DNA from: Bacteroidales bacterium | GTDB taxonomy: Bacteria; Bacteroidota; Bacteroidia; Bacteroidales; F082 | Reading direction: 5' to 3' | NCBI GenBank assembly: GCA_017651645.1 | Contig: JAGCCO010000026.1 | Location: forward strand, 1-64,000 | Length of the DNA stretch: 64,000 bases | Part shown: piece after piece, positions 16,293 to 27,839 of the stretch | How positions within the stretch are numbered: position 1 is the first letter of the stretch | Layout of the letters: each line of letters starts with the position of its first letter | The notes under the pieces: generated by a model | Databases searched by the model: none | Seen by the model: only the letters and a program-made list of their open reading frames with translations | What the model was told of the DNA's origin: nothing | Position numbers and translations under genes: made by a program

Positions 16293-18224
16293 ATGAAAAA
16301 GGTCTTGCGAAATATTGCCGTTTTCCTGCTGAGCATGGTGTTTGCCGAACTCTGTGCGCAAGATACCATCATGCTACAATCCGTCGAGGTGATTGGCGAC
16401 AAAGAGTCGGTGGAGACCTTGAAACCTCTGGTGGCGCGGAAGCTTGACACCCTCGTGCTGCAATCCAAAAGCACCTCAAGTCTGTCGGATTTACTTATCC
16501 AACACAGCCCTGTCTTCATCAAGACGTACGGTCCAGGTGGCGTCTCCACGGCCTCGTTCCGTGGCACGACGGCCAGCCATACCTTGGTGCTTTGGAACGG
16601 CTTTCAACTCAACGCGCCGAGCCTTGGGCAGGTCGACTTCAGCACCATTCCCGTGTTTTTGGCCGATGACGTCAGCCTCAATTGGGGTAGCGGTACCTCC
16701 AACAACAGCGGTGGCTTGGGCGGCGCGGTCAACATCGACAATACGCATCATTTTGGCGACGGGTTTTTGTTGGATTTGAAGCAGACTTACGGCAGTTTCA
16801 ATACCTTGGGCAGCTTCATCACCGTGGGCAACTACGGCAAGAAATTCTCCTTCCGTGTGAAGGCATACCGTAACTCGTCGGACAACGACTTCGAATACGA
16901 GAACCTGGCTACCATCCCACACCAGAAGATGAAGCAGCGCAATGCCGACTTTGTCGACTACGGCGTGATGCCTGAGATGAGCGTGCTGCTGGGGAAAAGC
17001 GTTATCTCCATGTCGTCGTGGAACCAGTGGAACAACCGCAACCTGCCGCCTATCATGCCCAATGTATTCAACGTCAACTCAGAGGAATGGACACGCGACA
17101 ACTTCTCCCGTAACTTTGTCTCCTTCAAGACCTTTTGGGAGACGGGTAGCCTGCAACTGAAGTCGGCAGCCTTCGTGGAGAACCAGCGCTATTTCCTGTT
17201 GACGCGCAATCCCGTCACCGACGACACCGTCACCTTCATCAATTCGGAGAACCACGCCTTGATCCTACATCAGATTGCCAATCTGGAGCAACACCTCTAT
17301 CAGAGCTGGACCTTGAAAGCCAAGCTGCAATGGGACAACGAGAGGGTGAGGAGCAATAACTATTTAGGGGAGAAGCGACGCAATCTGGTGTCGGCCTACA
17401 CAGCCATCAGCGGCGAGCCCTTTGATTGCGCCCAACTCAACCTCACGGCCCGCTACGACTGGACCGACGGCAAGCCCATGGGTCTGTTCCCGACGGCTAC
17501 ATTCTCCTATCAGCTGCCATTCTTTAAGGCCATGAGCTTCACCTTGGGCTATAGTCACAACTACCGTAACCCTTCGCTGAACGACCTCTACTGGTATCCC
17601 GGCGGTAACCCAGACCTCTTGCCGGAGAACGGTCGCACCGTTGACTTGGCTGTGAAATACGGCCTGCAAAAAGATGCCTTCAAGCTCGACCTGCGCACAG
17701 GTGGCTACTTCTCCAACGTGAAGAACTGGATTCAATGGATGCCGACGGCCTATCGTTTTTGGGTACCGGAGAATGTGGCTAAAGTATTTGCGCGTGGTAT
17801 CGAGAACCATATTGACGCGGCTTTTGTCAAGGAGGATTGGAAGGTGATCTTGTCGGGCAACTACGTCTTCACTGTCACCACCGACGAGAGCGAAAAGGCA
17901 TATTTGCAAGGCACCAACGGCAAGCAGCTCATCTATATCCCGCGTCACCATGCCAACTTCTTTCTCAATACGCAGTGGAAGACATGGAATTTGAGTTATA
18001 CGGTGGAAGTGACAGGCCGCCGCAGCACCTCCTACAACGCGCAGGAGTTTTTCGCCTACGACCTGCCTTCGTATGTGCTGCACCATGTCGCCATTGGCAA
18101 GCAAATCAAGAAGTTCCGCATTGAGTTGCGTTGCAACAACCTTACCGACAAGGACTACCAAAACGTCATCTGGCGCGCCATGCCGGGGAGGAGTTTTGAG
18201 GTGATGGGAGAGTTTAGGTATTAA
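16293..18224 (+). CDS. TonB-dependent outer-membrane receptor, BtuB-like
   Basis: A signal peptide (MKKVLRNIAVFLLSMVFAELCAQ) precedes a plug domain (about 45-160, SVEVIGDKESVETL, FRGTTASHTLVLWNGFQLN, GSGTSNNSGGLGGAVNI). The rest is a 22-strand barrel ending in an aromatic residue (FEVMGEFRY). Family members import siderophores, vitamin B12 or glycans powered by TonB-ExbBD. The overall form without a CarboxypepD_reg or SusC-type N-terminus is closer to BtuB or FepA receptors than to SusC, and no SusD partner is next to it. At 643 residues it fits the BtuB size range. The ligand cannot be deduced. Confidence 0.85.
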   Translation: MKKVLRNIAVFLLSMVFAELCAQDTIMLQSVEVIGDKESVETLKPLVARKLDTLVLQSKSTSSLSDLLIQHSPVFIKTYGPGGVSTASFRGTTASHTLVLWNGFQLNAPSLGQVDFSTIPVFLADDVSLNWGSGTSNNSGGLGGAVNIDNTHHFGDGFLLDLKQTYGSFNTLGSFITVGNYGKKFSFRVKAYRNSSDNDFEYENLATIPHQKMKQRNADFVDYGVMPEMSVLLGKSVISMSSWNQWNNRNLPPIMPNVFNVNSEEWTRDNFSRNFVSFKTFWETGSLQLKSAAFVENQRYFLLTRNPVTDDTVTFINSENHALILHQIANLEQHLYQSWTLKAKLQWDNERVRSNNYLGEKRRNLVSAYTAISGEPFDCAQLNLTARYDWTDGKPMGLFPTATFSYQLPFFKAMSFTLGYSHNYRNPSLNDLYWYPGGNPDLLPENGRTVDLAVKYGLQKDAFKLDLRTGGYFSNVKNWIQWMPTAYRFWVPENVAKVFARGIENHIDAAFVKEDWKVILSGNYVFTVTTDESEKAYLQGTNGKQLIYIPRHHANFFLNTQWKTWNLSYTVEVTGRRSTSYNAQEFFAYDLPSYVLHHVAIGKQIKKFRIELRCNNLTDKDYQNVIWRAMPGRSFEVMGEFRY

Positions 18225-18225
18225 A

Positions 18226-19044
18226 TTATTTCAAATCAATAAAAGGTACGGAGTTCCCCAGCATGTATTGCGGCATCTTCCCGTCCCATTTCTGCACGGC
18301 CTCATAGTTCACCAGCTTGGGGTTGCTCTCCAAAGCGGCGGCCTTGATGCTCATGGCTTCGGCTTCGGCCTGAGCCTTGATCTTGGTCTGCTTGGCCTGT
18401 TCCTCCACTTGGATGGTGACGTTTTTGGCCTTCAAGGCGTTCTGTTCGGCCACCTGTTTCTCCTTGATGGCGGTTTCGAAGTCGTCGTCGAAGTCGATGT
18501 TCACCAGCTGGAACTGCACGTTCGTGAAATAGTTGCTGTCTAATACCTGACGCAGCTGTTGCTCTATCTGACGGCGCACGGCATCACGGTTCTCCACAAT
18601 CTCAGTGGCTGCGAAGTTGCCGAACGACTCTTTCATGGCTGAGCGGATAAAAGGTACCACGATACGGTTGTGGTAGTCATCGCCGACATTCTTCATCAGC
18701 TTGCTAACATTTTCACGCACCAAGTCATAGTTGATGGTGTATTCCACCTCCGAGGTCTGTACGTCACGGGTATAGCTGTCCTCTTTGCCGTCAAACTTTT
18801 TCTGTTGTACGTTCACGCGCTTGATGGTCTGGATGAAGGGAATCTTCATGTGCAGACCGTCATCGATTACTTCGTCGCTCATCTTGCCGAAGGTGGAAAG
18901 CACGCCGCGTTCAGATGAGCGGATGGTGTAGAATGAGGAGAAGAATACCAATATGGCTAAGAGCGCTAAAAATCCCCAAAGTATATAGCGTCCGATTTTC
19001 TTGTTGTTGGGATTGATGTTGATGTTGGTGTGAGGTTGATTCAT
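18226..19044 (-). CDS. Prohibitin/SPFH-domain membrane protein
   Basis: The 272-residue protein has an N-terminal cytoplasmic stretch, one membrane segment (YILWGFLALLAILVFFSSFY, about 20-39), an SPFH/band 7 domain (about 45-210) and a helical tail rich in Ala, Glu and Lys (AKQTKIKAQAEAEAMSIKAA). It resembles HflC and prohibitin, which form membrane rings that modulate FtsH-type proteases. It is a stand-alone gene whose stop is one base from the convergent stop of the TonB receptor gene. Confidence 0.85.
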   Translation of the reverse strand: MNQPHTNININPNNKKIGRYILWGFLALLAILVFFSSFYTIRSSERGVLSTFGKMSDEVIDDGLHMKIPFIQTIKRVNVQQKKFDGKEDSYTRDVQTSEVEYTINYDLVRENVSKLMKNVGDDYHNRIVVPFIRSAMKESFGNFAATEIVENRDAVRRQIEQQLRQVLDSNYFTNVQFQLVNIDFDDDFETAIKEKQVAEQNALKAKNVTIQVEEQAKQTKIKAQAEAEAMSIKAAALESNPKLVNYEAVQKWDGKMPQYMLGNSVPFIDLK

Positions 19045-19076
19045 GGTAGTGTTGTTTTATATTGTGTATTTGTTGG

Positions 19077-19084
19077 CAAAAGTA
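19077..19084 (-). promoter_or_regulatory. Promoter -7 box for the prohibitin-like gene
   Basis: TACTTTTG on the minus strand lies 32 bases before the ATG at 19044. Confidence 0.6.
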
Positions 19085-19134
19085 CACAATAATTCCAAAT
19101 CTTGGCATTTTTTAATTTGTGTCGGAATTTTGTT

Positions 19135-19142
19135 TATCTTTG
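19135..19142 (+). promoter_or_regulatory. Promoter -7 box for ahcY
   Basis: TATCTTTG lies 39 bases before the ATG at 19182. It is inside the longer in-frame extension that starts at GTG 19119, which decides for the later start. Confidence 0.65.
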
Positions 19143-19181
19143 CCTCTCCAATTTTACATCGAAAACAAAATAATTAACTCA

Positions 19182-20605
<1,424 letters not shown>

Positions 20606-20612
<7 letters not shown>

Positions 20613-22747
20613 CGCTTCGAGCCTTTCTTGGCACGTATTGGCTTCTGTTTTTTACTGGCAGCATCTTTCCCTAGGAGGCTGCCAGCGTTTTTTTCATGCC
20701 GGTCAAGCGTGATGATGAAAACAGCATCGCCATAGGTGTTGCTGACAGTTTTGTTCTTTGTGTCCCTGATGGAGGAAGGGAACTCAATGGGGAGGTTTCC
20801 GTGTTTGTCAACGACAGCCTTTGTCGCTTCAGAGGCGAGTTCCAAGCCTGTCTCGCTGTCGTACCATCTCACCCGATAGGCCGCTCCCGCTGGAACGTCG
20901 TTCAGAGGTAGGTCGATGCGGTTGCTTTTCGAGCTGGGACAAGGCTTTTTGTCGGCACTATGGGTGTAGAGATAGCCTTTTTTGTCAAATACCTTGGAGA
21001 CGGTGAATGCTTTGCCTTCCACTTTTTCGGTCAGACGGCGAAGCGATTGGTAACTGAAAGCGGTATCCTGACACCAGCCTAGCAGCGTGTCTTTTGTGGC
21101 GTTCATCAGATAGTAGGTCTCTATGCCGTTGGGGAAAGTCACGGTGCTTTGGGTCTCATTTCCAGTGCTGTAGCCTATGAAGGAGTCGGATAGAATGGGC
21201 AGGTTTTTGCTGAAAACCAGTATGGGTTTGAAGACGTCGAAGATTTGCTGTTCCTGAAGGACAGTCCAGTAATAGAAGCTTGCCGGTCCGGCAGCACCCG
21301 AAAACATGGAACCCCACAAAGAATTGTGGATTTCGATGCCTAAAGGGTCTTTGTCCTTGTATTTCGAGGTTTCCAGCCTTTGGCTGAAGGCATATTCTCC
21401 AAAGAAGAAGGGTTTATTGGGGAAGATCTGTCGCCTGTCGTTGCAAGTCTTCAGTAGGCGTAAGGCACAATGTTCCTTTGGCGTTGCCTTATGCATGTCA
21501 TAATAACAATGCTTTTGCGCCATGTCCAATTCCTTGAATATCTGATCGTAAAGACGAGGCGTGGTCTTTTGGGTGGCGATAGAAGTGGTGACGATGTGGT
21601 CGTATGGGTCGACGGAACGCAGATAAGAGTTCATCTCGTTGGTCCAGTTTACAAGGTCATCGGTGAAGGGTTCAGCCTTTTTCGTGTCGAAGTCGACATT
21701 TTCCATCTCGTTCCACAGCTCCCAGCACATCACGTTGGTGGCATAGCCCCATCGTGCAGCGATATATCGAATCAGATTCTTCGTGATTTGTTTGGCTTTC
21801 TGGTCGGTGAAAAAGTCTTGTGGATCCTTGAGCCCGAGTTGGGTGTGGAAGGGGTTGTTGAGCCAGTCGCCGGGGTTTTTCTTCAACGACTCCTCGTCAG
21901 CGCTTTTGCGGCAGAACTCCTTGAAAGAGAAGAAGCTCATCATCAGGTCGATGTTGTGCTGTGCAGCGTAGGCGACGATTTGGTCGAGTTCGGCAGCGTC
22001 TTTCTGGTTGAGGGTGGAATTGAAATAAACGGTGGGCTTGCCTTTGACGGTCTGGGTGAATTCGGGTCCGTAGAGAGAGAGGTATTGGTATCGGCTGAGC
22101 CAGATGCGCATGAAGTTGGCATTGCCGGAAAGGTTATCGATGTAGTCCTGGTATTCAAAAATCCCTTTAGGTGTCGAGTAGTCGTAGTATTTCTTGCAAT
22201 AATACCATGCCACGTTGGGCCCAATAGGGAAATAGGAATGGTATTGCCGTTTGCCGTCGATGACGACGTCCCGCTTCAGGAATTGGGCGTTGGCGCAGGA
22301 GATGAAACCCGAAGCAGCTGTCTTGTTTTCACATTTGAAGACGAACTCCTTGGATTGATAGGTATTCAGTTCCGCTTTACCTTTTTTGTCGACAGCAACA
22401 AGTTTGAAGCTCCATTGTCCCGTTTGTTCGGGCGTGAAACGGATGCGCCAGCCCTTGCTTTTCAGGTCTGCAGAGGCTTTCTCGTAGCCATCATACAGTT
22501 CAAGGCGATAGCCTTCAAAGTAAAAACCGTTGACCTTATAGCTTTTCCCGTTGGGTGCGGTAAACTCGGCATATGCATCGATGACCTCGGGATCGTAGGG
22601 ATTAGCGTAATTACCCAGTTGGAAAGCGATTTCGTAGAGGTCGAACAGCTTGGCCGAAGTGGGGAAGGAGACATTGGTGATGTTCGGTTTGGCTTGGCTA
22701 TATGCAACTAAAGAGGCCAAAAGCATCAAGATAAAGTACTTTTTCAT
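20606..22747 (-). CDS. Secreted DUF5060-type glycoside hydrolase
   Basis: From the ATG at 22747 the protein is 713 residues with a signal peptide ([19 protein letters not shown]). Residues of about 20-125 form a DUF5060-like beta domain ([34 protein letters not shown]). A TIM-barrel glycosidase core of the GH5/GH-A clan type follows, with [16 protein letters not shown] containing the likely acid/base Glu and [11 protein letters not shown] with a likely nucleophile Glu. A C-terminal beta domain ends in a basic tail (AKKGSKRQ). The substrate is unknown; relatives act on plant or host glycans. The earlier in-frame start at 22936 would pass through the promoter and is rejected. Confidence 0.75.
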
Positions 22748-22768
22748 GTCGTCTGAGGTTTGTGGGAG

Positions 22769-22776
22769 CAAAAATA
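22769..22776 (-). promoter_or_regulatory. Promoter -7 box for the glycoside hydrolase gene
   Basis: TATTTTTG on the minus strand lies 21 bases before the ATG at 22747, back to back with the glycosyltransferase promoter. Confidence 0.6.
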
Positions 22777-22830
22777 GGAAAAATACAATATAAATAAGTG
22801 AAACGCGCCGCAGGGGTAAGCGAATTTTTG

Positions 22831-22838
22831 TATTTTTG
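22831..22838 (+). promoter_or_regulatory. Promoter -7 box for the GT4-purD operon
   Basis: TATTTTTG lies 45 bases before the ATG at 22884. It is the only good promoter seen before the six-gene run that ends at 30818. Confidence 0.6.
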
Positions 22839-22883
22839 CGAAACAAAATGCGGAAACCCCGCATGAAATCCGTTGCATATAGA

Positions 22884-24008
22884 ATGAAAATCGCAGTAAA
22901 TACCCGTTTGTTGCTGAAAAACAAGCTGGAAGGCATCGGCTGGGTGGCCTATGAGACTTTGCGCCGTATGGTGAAGGACCATCCTGAGGTGGAGTTCTAT
23001 TTCCTCTTTGACCGTGAGCCTGACCCGATGTTTCTCTTTGGCGACAACGTGAAACCCATAGTGCTGTTCCCTCAGGCACGGCATCCCTTCCTGTTCATCT
23101 GGTACTTCGAGATTTCGGTGAAGAAAGCGCTGAAACAAATCCAGCCTGACCTGTTCTTTTCGCCTGACGGCTATCTCAGCCTCCGCTCCGATATTCCACA
23201 AGTAGCTCAGTTCCACGATCTTAACTTTGAACATTTTCCGAAGGATATGCCGAAGATTCATTTTTGGCACTATAAGAAGTACTTCCCAAGATTTGCTCAC
23301 AAGGCCAAGCGCATTGTGACGGTGTCGGAGTTCTCGAAACAGGACATCGTGGATTGCTATGGCATCGACCCCGAGAAGATAGATGTGGCCTATAACGGTG
23401 TGAATGAGAAATTTGCGCCGATTACGGAAGAGGAGCAAGAACGGATTAGGGCGCATTATACGGGCGGACAGCCTTATTTCATGTTTGTCGGCTCGTTGCA
23501 TCCGCGCAAGAACTTGGCACGATTGTTCACAGCCTTCGATTTGTTCAAAAGCCAGACACCCTCCAATGTCAAGTTGCTGATTGTAGGGGAGAAGCGTTGG
23601 TGGTCGGAGCCTATCGAGCAGGCTTACAGTCAGATGCGCTTCAAGGATGAGGTGATCTTTGCCGGACGCCTGAGTGCAGAAGACCTGCATTTGGTGACGG
23701 CCTCGGCCTTGGCATCAGCGTATGTGTCTTATTTTGAGGGCTTTGGAATACCGATTTTGGAGGCATTCAAGTGCGACACACCCGTCATCACCTCCAATGT
23801 GACTTCCATGCCCGAGGTGGCTGATGACGCGGCTTTGCTTGTCGACCCGTTCAGTGAGGCCTCCATTGCCGAAGGCATGACCGAGATGCTTGACGAGAGT
23901 GTACGCGAGTCTTTAATTGAGAAGGGCAGGGAACGTGCCAAGGACTTCTCATGGGACAAGGCGGCAAATGGGATATGGAATTGTCTAATGAAAGCAATAA
24001 AAGAATAG
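22884..24008 (+). CDS. Family 4 glycosyltransferase
   Basis: The 374-residue protein has a GT-B fold. The N-terminal domain (MKIAVNTRLLLKNKLEGIGW) has the acceptor-side glycine loop; the C-terminal GT1/GT4 domain (about 180-365) has YFMFVGSLHPRKNL and the donor-binding SYFEGFGIPILEAF motif with the two conserved Glu residues. It probably transfers a nucleotide-sugar residue to a polysaccharide or lipid carrier, with retention of configuration. It starts an operon and the next ATG lies two bases after its stop. Confidence 0.88.
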   Translation: MKIAVNTRLLLKNKLEGIGWVAYETLRRMVKDHPEVEFYFLFDREPDPMFLFGDNVKPIVLFPQARHPFLFIWYFEISVKKALKQIQPDLFFSPDGYLSLRSDIPQVAQFHDLNFEHFPKDMPKIHFWHYKKYFPRFAHKAKRIVTVSEFSKQDIVDCYGIDPEKIDVAYNGVNEKFAPITEEEQERIRAHYTGGQPYFMFVGSLHPRKNLARLFTAFDLFKSQTPSNVKLLIVGEKRWWSEPIEQAYSQMRFKDEVIFAGRLSAEDLHLVTASALASAYVSYFEGFGIPILEAFKCDTPVITSNVTSMPEVADDAALLVDPFSEASIAEGMTEMLDESVRESLIEKGRERAKDFSWDKAANGIWNCLMKAIKE

Positions 24009-24010
24009 AT

Positions 24011-25381
24011 ATGGAAAAAATAGTCATGTATCCTACTGATTTTGAGAAGGAGGCTGTGGATTGGAAGGAAGTCCAAGGGCAGCACATCACCGCGGTGAGA
24101 CGCAATATTTTGGTACTCGGCTCAGGGGGGCGCGAACATGCTTTGGCATGGAAGTTGGCACAGAGTGAAGGAGCTCATGTCTTCATCGCTCCAGGTAATG
24201 CCGGAACAGCGCAAGTGGGTGTTAATGTCAATATAAAACCATCTGATTTTAAGGCAGTAAAGGAGTTTTGCTTAAAGCAAGAGATTAATATAGTGGTGGT
24301 CGGTCCTGAACAGCCATTGGTGGACGGCATCGTCGATTTCTTCAAAGAGGATGGCGAGCTGAAAGGAGTGAAGATCATCGGTCCCGACAAGCGTGGCGCC
24401 CAGTTGGAAGGCAGCAAGGCCTTTGCCAAGGACTTCATGGAGAAGTATGGCGTGCCGACGGCGAGATGTTTTAAGGTGAACAAAGACAATGTGGAGGCAG
24501 GCTATAGGTTCCTCGAAAATGTGAAAGCTCCTTACGTGTTAAAGGCTGATGGCCTTGCAGCAGGTAAGGGTGTGCTGATTCTCAATGACTTGCAGGAAGC
24601 CAAGGACGAACTGGGGAGGATGCTTGACGGCAAATTCGGTGCAGCTTCAGCCACAGTGGTCATAGAGGAATTCCTTAAAGGTATTGAGGTTTCTGTATTT
24701 GTGTTGACGGACGGTGAGCATTATGTGTTGTTGCCTGAAGCCAAGGACTACAAACGCATCGGTGATGGTGACCAAGGCCTGAACACGGGCGGCATGGGAG
24801 CTGTCTCGCCAGTCCCGTTCTGCACACCTGAGTTTTTGAACAGGGTAGAGGAACGTATTGTAAAGCCGACCCTCAAAGGCTTGAAAGCCGAAGGCATCGA
24901 CTATAAAGGCTTCATTTTCTTGGGTTTGATGAATGATGGCGACAATCCGTACGTCATCGAATATAATGTCCGCATGGGCGACCCGGAGACGGAAGCCGTG
25001 ATGACTCGCATCGAGGGCGACTTCGCTGACTTACTCATGGCCTGTGCGGAGGGTCGTTTAAACGAGGTGCATTATGCCAAAAGCGAGAAGACGGCCGTCA
25101 CGGTGATGATGGTCTCTGGCGGCTATCCTGAAGCTTACAAGAAAGGTATGATATTGAGCGGGTTGGACAAACTGAAGGATGTCGTCGCATTCCATGCTGG
25201 CACAGCGTTTGATGCCGACAAGAACGTGGTCACAGCGGGTGGACGCGTCATTGCGGTGACGGCGCATGGCGACAGCATCGAAGAGGCGAGGGGCATCGCC
25301 TACCGCGAGGTGGAGAAGATCCGCTTCGAGGGCATTAACTACCGCCATGACATTGGACTTGATTTGATGAGAATGCAATGA
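24011..25381 (+). CDS. purD: Phosphoribosylamine-glycine ligase
   Basis: PurD joins glycine to phosphoribosylamine with ATP, the second step of purine synthesis. The N-terminal Rossmann motif ILVLGSGGREHALAWK, the ATP-grasp strands VLKADGLAAGKGV and the metal site YNVRMGDPETE are all present. Starting at ATG 24011 it has 456 residues, with about 30 residues before the usual beginning of the family. An alternative GTG at 24095 gives the canonical length of 428. The ATG start is kept because it follows the preceding stop by two bases, but the choice is open. It overlaps the next gene by four bases (ATGA). Confidence 0.93.
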   Translation: MEKIVMYPTDFEKEAVDWKEVQGQHITAVRRNILVLGSGGREHALAWKLAQSEGAHVFIAPGNAGTAQVGVNVNIKPSDFKAVKEFCLKQEINIVVVGPEQPLVDGIVDFFKEDGELKGVKIIGPDKRGAQLEGSKAFAKDFMEKYGVPTARCFKVNKDNVEAGYRFLENVKAPYVLKADGLAAGKGVLILNDLQEAKDELGRMLDGKFGAASATVVIEEFLKGIEVSVFVLTDGEHYVLLPEAKDYKRIGDGDQGLNTGGMGAVSPVPFCTPEFLNRVEERIVKPTLKGLKAEGIDYKGFIFLGLMNDGDNPYVIEYNVRMGDPETEAVMTRIEGDFADLLMACAEGRLNEVHYAKSEKTAVTVMMVSGGYPEAYKKGMILSGLDKLKDVVAFHAGTAFDADKNVVTAGGRVIAVTAHGDSIEEARGIAYREVEKIRFEGINYRHDIGLDLMRMQ

Positions 25382-26361
25382 TAAAGTTTTTCAGACAGAG
25401 TTATGCCATTCAGTATGTGGTGATTGCCTTGCTGGCGATTGCCCTATGGATTCCTGCCTTCGTGTCAGGGAAGATGACCATGGGGTTGGATAGTCCCGTC
25501 ACTCCGATTTTCAATTTAGTTGACAACTTGCTTGACTTTTCGCCCATCGCCCAACATACTTTTGTCTTTGTATTGCTGGTGTTTGAGACCTTGTTTTTCA
25601 ACGCGATGCTGGTGAAAAACCAGATTGTGGGCAAGGTGAGTACCATGGGCGCTTTCGTGTTCATTCTGCTGATGAGCATGACCAGGACGCAGACGCAGTT
25701 CTATCCTTTTGCCTTGTCAGTGTTTTTCATATTATTGATAATCAGTAATTTATTTGATACCTACTTGATGCCCAATGCCGAGATGAATCTGTTGAAGGTT
25801 GGAGTGTGTCTTGCTTTGGCTTCCATGTGCTATTTCCCGTCTATCCTATTGATTCTCTGGGTGATGATAGTTCTGCCTATCGCTAAGAAAGGTTCTATCC
25901 GACTGCAACTGATTCCGATTTTCGGTTTCCTGTTTGTGTACTTCTTATATTTTGTCGGGGTCTTTTTGTTCGGCGATTTCCAGAGCATGATGATGGGCTA
26001 TAAGGAGTATTTCTCCGTGTTGCATTTCTCGGTTAAAGGCTTTAACTTGAGGATTATCATACTTTTGGCACTCTTGTTGGTGGCCACATTGTTTCTCTTT
26101 TTCGGTAGCAATAATGCCGGTTTCGAGAAGACGGTAGCAGTGAGAATCAAGATTTCCATGACCACGATCATGGCGTTCTTTGGTGTGTTGCTTCTCTTTA
26201 TGGATGGCAATGTCCTTATGAATGGTCTGATTTTCATTGTTTTGTCTATTATGGTGTCATACGCGTTCTCTTATATGGGGAGAACTGGGTGGGCCAATCT
26301 CTTCCTGGCCTTATTCCTTTTGCTGATCTTTGCCGACCAGTATTACTTTAAATGGCTGTAA
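25378..26361 (+). CDS. Polytopic membrane protein, DUF6427-like
   Basis: The 327-residue protein is almost entirely hydrophobic with eight to ten likely membrane helices, starting MIKFFRQSYAIQYVVIALLA and ending LFLALFLLLIFADQYYFKWL. The start, length and context resemble the Bacteroidota DUF6427 family, but I recognise this only tentatively. No catalytic motif is visible. It overlaps purD by ATGA and lies three bases before rnhB, so it is in the operon. Confidence 0.65.
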   Translation: MIKFFRQSYAIQYVVIALLAIALWIPAFVSGKMTMGLDSPVTPIFNLVDNLLDFSPIAQHTFVFVLLVFETLFFNAMLVKNQIVGKVSTMGAFVFILLMSMTRTQTQFYPFALSVFFILLIISNLFDTYLMPNAEMNLLKVGVCLALASMCYFPSILLILWVMIVLPIAKKGSIRLQLIPIFGFLFVYFLYFVGVFLFGDFQSMMMGYKEYFSVLHFSVKGFNLRIIILLALLLVATLFLFFGSNNAGFEKTVAVRIKISMTTIMAFFGVLLLFMDGNVLMNGLIFIVLSIMVSYAFSYMGRTGWANLFLALFLLLIFADQYYFKWL

Positions 26362-26364
26362 ATC

Positions 26365-26964
26365 ATGGGGTTGAACACACATTATTCCGATAAGGTCGAG
26401 GCGGGATGCGATGAAGCCGGGCGAGGGTGTTTGGCGGGTCCCGTAGTGGCCGCTGCCGTGATTCTGAAACAAGATGCCGATTACCCCGAACTGAATGATT
26501 CCAAGCAGCTGACGGAGAAAAAAAGGATGCAACTTCGTGAATTGATCATGAAGGAGGCTTTGACCTATGGGATAGGGATTGTCACCGCAAAAGAGATAGA
26601 CGAAATCAATATCTTAAATGCTTCATTCTTAGCGATGCATAGGGCTTTAGATGAACTAAAGCTTCAACCCGAGTTATTGCTGATAGACGGAAACCGTTTC
26701 AATCCTTACAAGAAACTGAAGCATGTCTGCATTGTGGGAGGTGATGCCATGTATCAATCGATTGCTGCAGCCTCCATCCTGGCAAAGACGACAAGGGACA
26801 TGATGATGGAACAATACGGAGAGGAATACCCCGTTTACAATTGGAAGAAGAATAAGGGCTATCCTACGCCGGAGCATAAAAAAGCCATCGCCGATTATGG
26901 TCCCACACCGCTTCATCGCATGACTTTCAATATGGCAATTCAGTTAAAGTTAGACTTGAAATAA
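26365..26964 (+). CDS. rnhB: Ribonuclease HII
   Basis: RNase HII cleaves RNA in RNA-DNA hybrids and at single ribonucleotides. The catalytic set is visible: Asp16 and Glu17 in [12 protein letters not shown], Asp108 in LLLIDGN and Asp127 in GGDAMYQS, together with the [12 protein letters not shown] motif. The 199-residue length is normal. It sits in the GT4-purD operon. Confidence 0.95.
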   Translation: MGLNTHYSDKVEAGCDEAGRGCLAGPVVAAAVILKQDADYPELNDSKQLTEKKRMQLRELIMKEALTYGIGIVTAKEIDEINILNASFLAMHRALDELKLQPELLLIDGNRFNPYKKLKHVCIVGGDAMYQSIAAASILAKTTRDMMMEQYGEEYPVYNWKKNKGYPTPEHKKAIADYGPTPLHRMTFNMAIQLKLDLK

Positions 26965-26978
26965 AGATATTAAATAAA

Positions 26979-27824
26979 TTGTTAATCAAATTTATATATA
27001 GAGTTCTATTTGCATTGGTTTGCCTTTGCTTTCCCTTAGGTCTGATGGCTCAAGAAAGGCCTTCGATGGAAAATTGGAGCGATGTGGATTTCAACGACAC
27101 CGCCTTGATTTCATCAAAAGCCTTCAGTTCGCGGATGGTGGATTACCTGTTTCAAACGGCTACTGATGGCGACATGGCAAGCTTCGACAGCCTTTCGATG
27201 GTGTGCATTGGCGATCTCCTCCAAAAGGCCAAGGTAAACATGAGGGTTTATGAGTACATTTTGGAGTTTATGTTGAATGGATATACGAATATGGGAAGAA
27301 TGCAAGTGGTTGATTATCTATTGAATTATCCTATGTTATTTGAAGGAGAGGTTACGATAGAGGAAGGCTTACGTTTGGATTCTATCACTGAGCCTTATCA
27401 GAGGGTGAAAGTGGGCGTAAAAGCTCTGGATTTTTCCGGTTTTACAATTGAAGGCGAACCTTATCATTTGTATGAATCCTCCGCTGAGAGAACGATTGTT
27501 TTTTTCTGGTCAACGGATTGCGACTATTGCCATGATTTTCTGGTGCAGTTGCGAAGACATTTAAACTTAAATACTGATTTTGAATTGGTTACCTTTGCAC
27601 TAGCGGACCAACAGGAGGAAGTGATAAAGTCAGTGAGAAAAATGCGCTTGCCAGGATACCATTTCTATGATGATTTGCGTTGGGAGGGTAAAGCCTTTTT
27701 GGATTACCATATCACTTCCACACCGACGGTCTTTTTGTTGGATGCAGACAAGACGATTGTATGCAAACCCTACGACTGGGAAGACTTAAAGAATTGGTTT
27801 AATAAAAATAATATATCATTCTGA
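26979..27824 (+). CDS. Exported thioredoxin-like protein, TlpA type
   Basis: The 281-residue protein starts at TTG 26979, the only start that keeps the whole signal peptide (FIYRVLFALVCLCFPLGLMAQ); the first in-frame ATG lies inside it. The C-terminal half (about 145-275) is a thioredoxin/TlpA fold: VGVKALDFSGFTIEG, active-site STDCDYCHDF, and cis-Pro STPTVFLLD. The N-terminal half is helical and unassigned. It is probably a periplasmic thiol-disulfide oxidoreductase. It begins 14 bases after rnhB and the next gene 15 bases after it. Confidence 0.75.
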   Translation: MLIKFIYRVLFALVCLCFPLGLMAQERPSMENWSDVDFNDTALISSKAFSSRMVDYLFQTATDGDMASFDSLSMVCIGDLLQKAKVNMRVYEYILEFMLNGYTNMGRMQVVDYLLNYPMLFEGEVTIEEGLRLDSITEPYQRVKVGVKALDFSGFTIEGEPYHLYESSAERTIVFFWSTDCDYCHDFLVQLRRHLNLNTDFELVTFALADQQEEVIKSVRKMRLPGYHFYDDLRWEGKAFLDYHITSTPTVFLLDADKTIVCKPYDWEDLKNWFNKNNISF

Positions 27825-27839
27825 AAATAATTTAGTTAT

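Noticed and set aside
21470..22711. Open plus-strand frame of 413 codons inside the glycoside hydrolase gene
   Set aside because: It is antisense to the glycoside hydrolase, which has a signal peptide and catalytic motifs.
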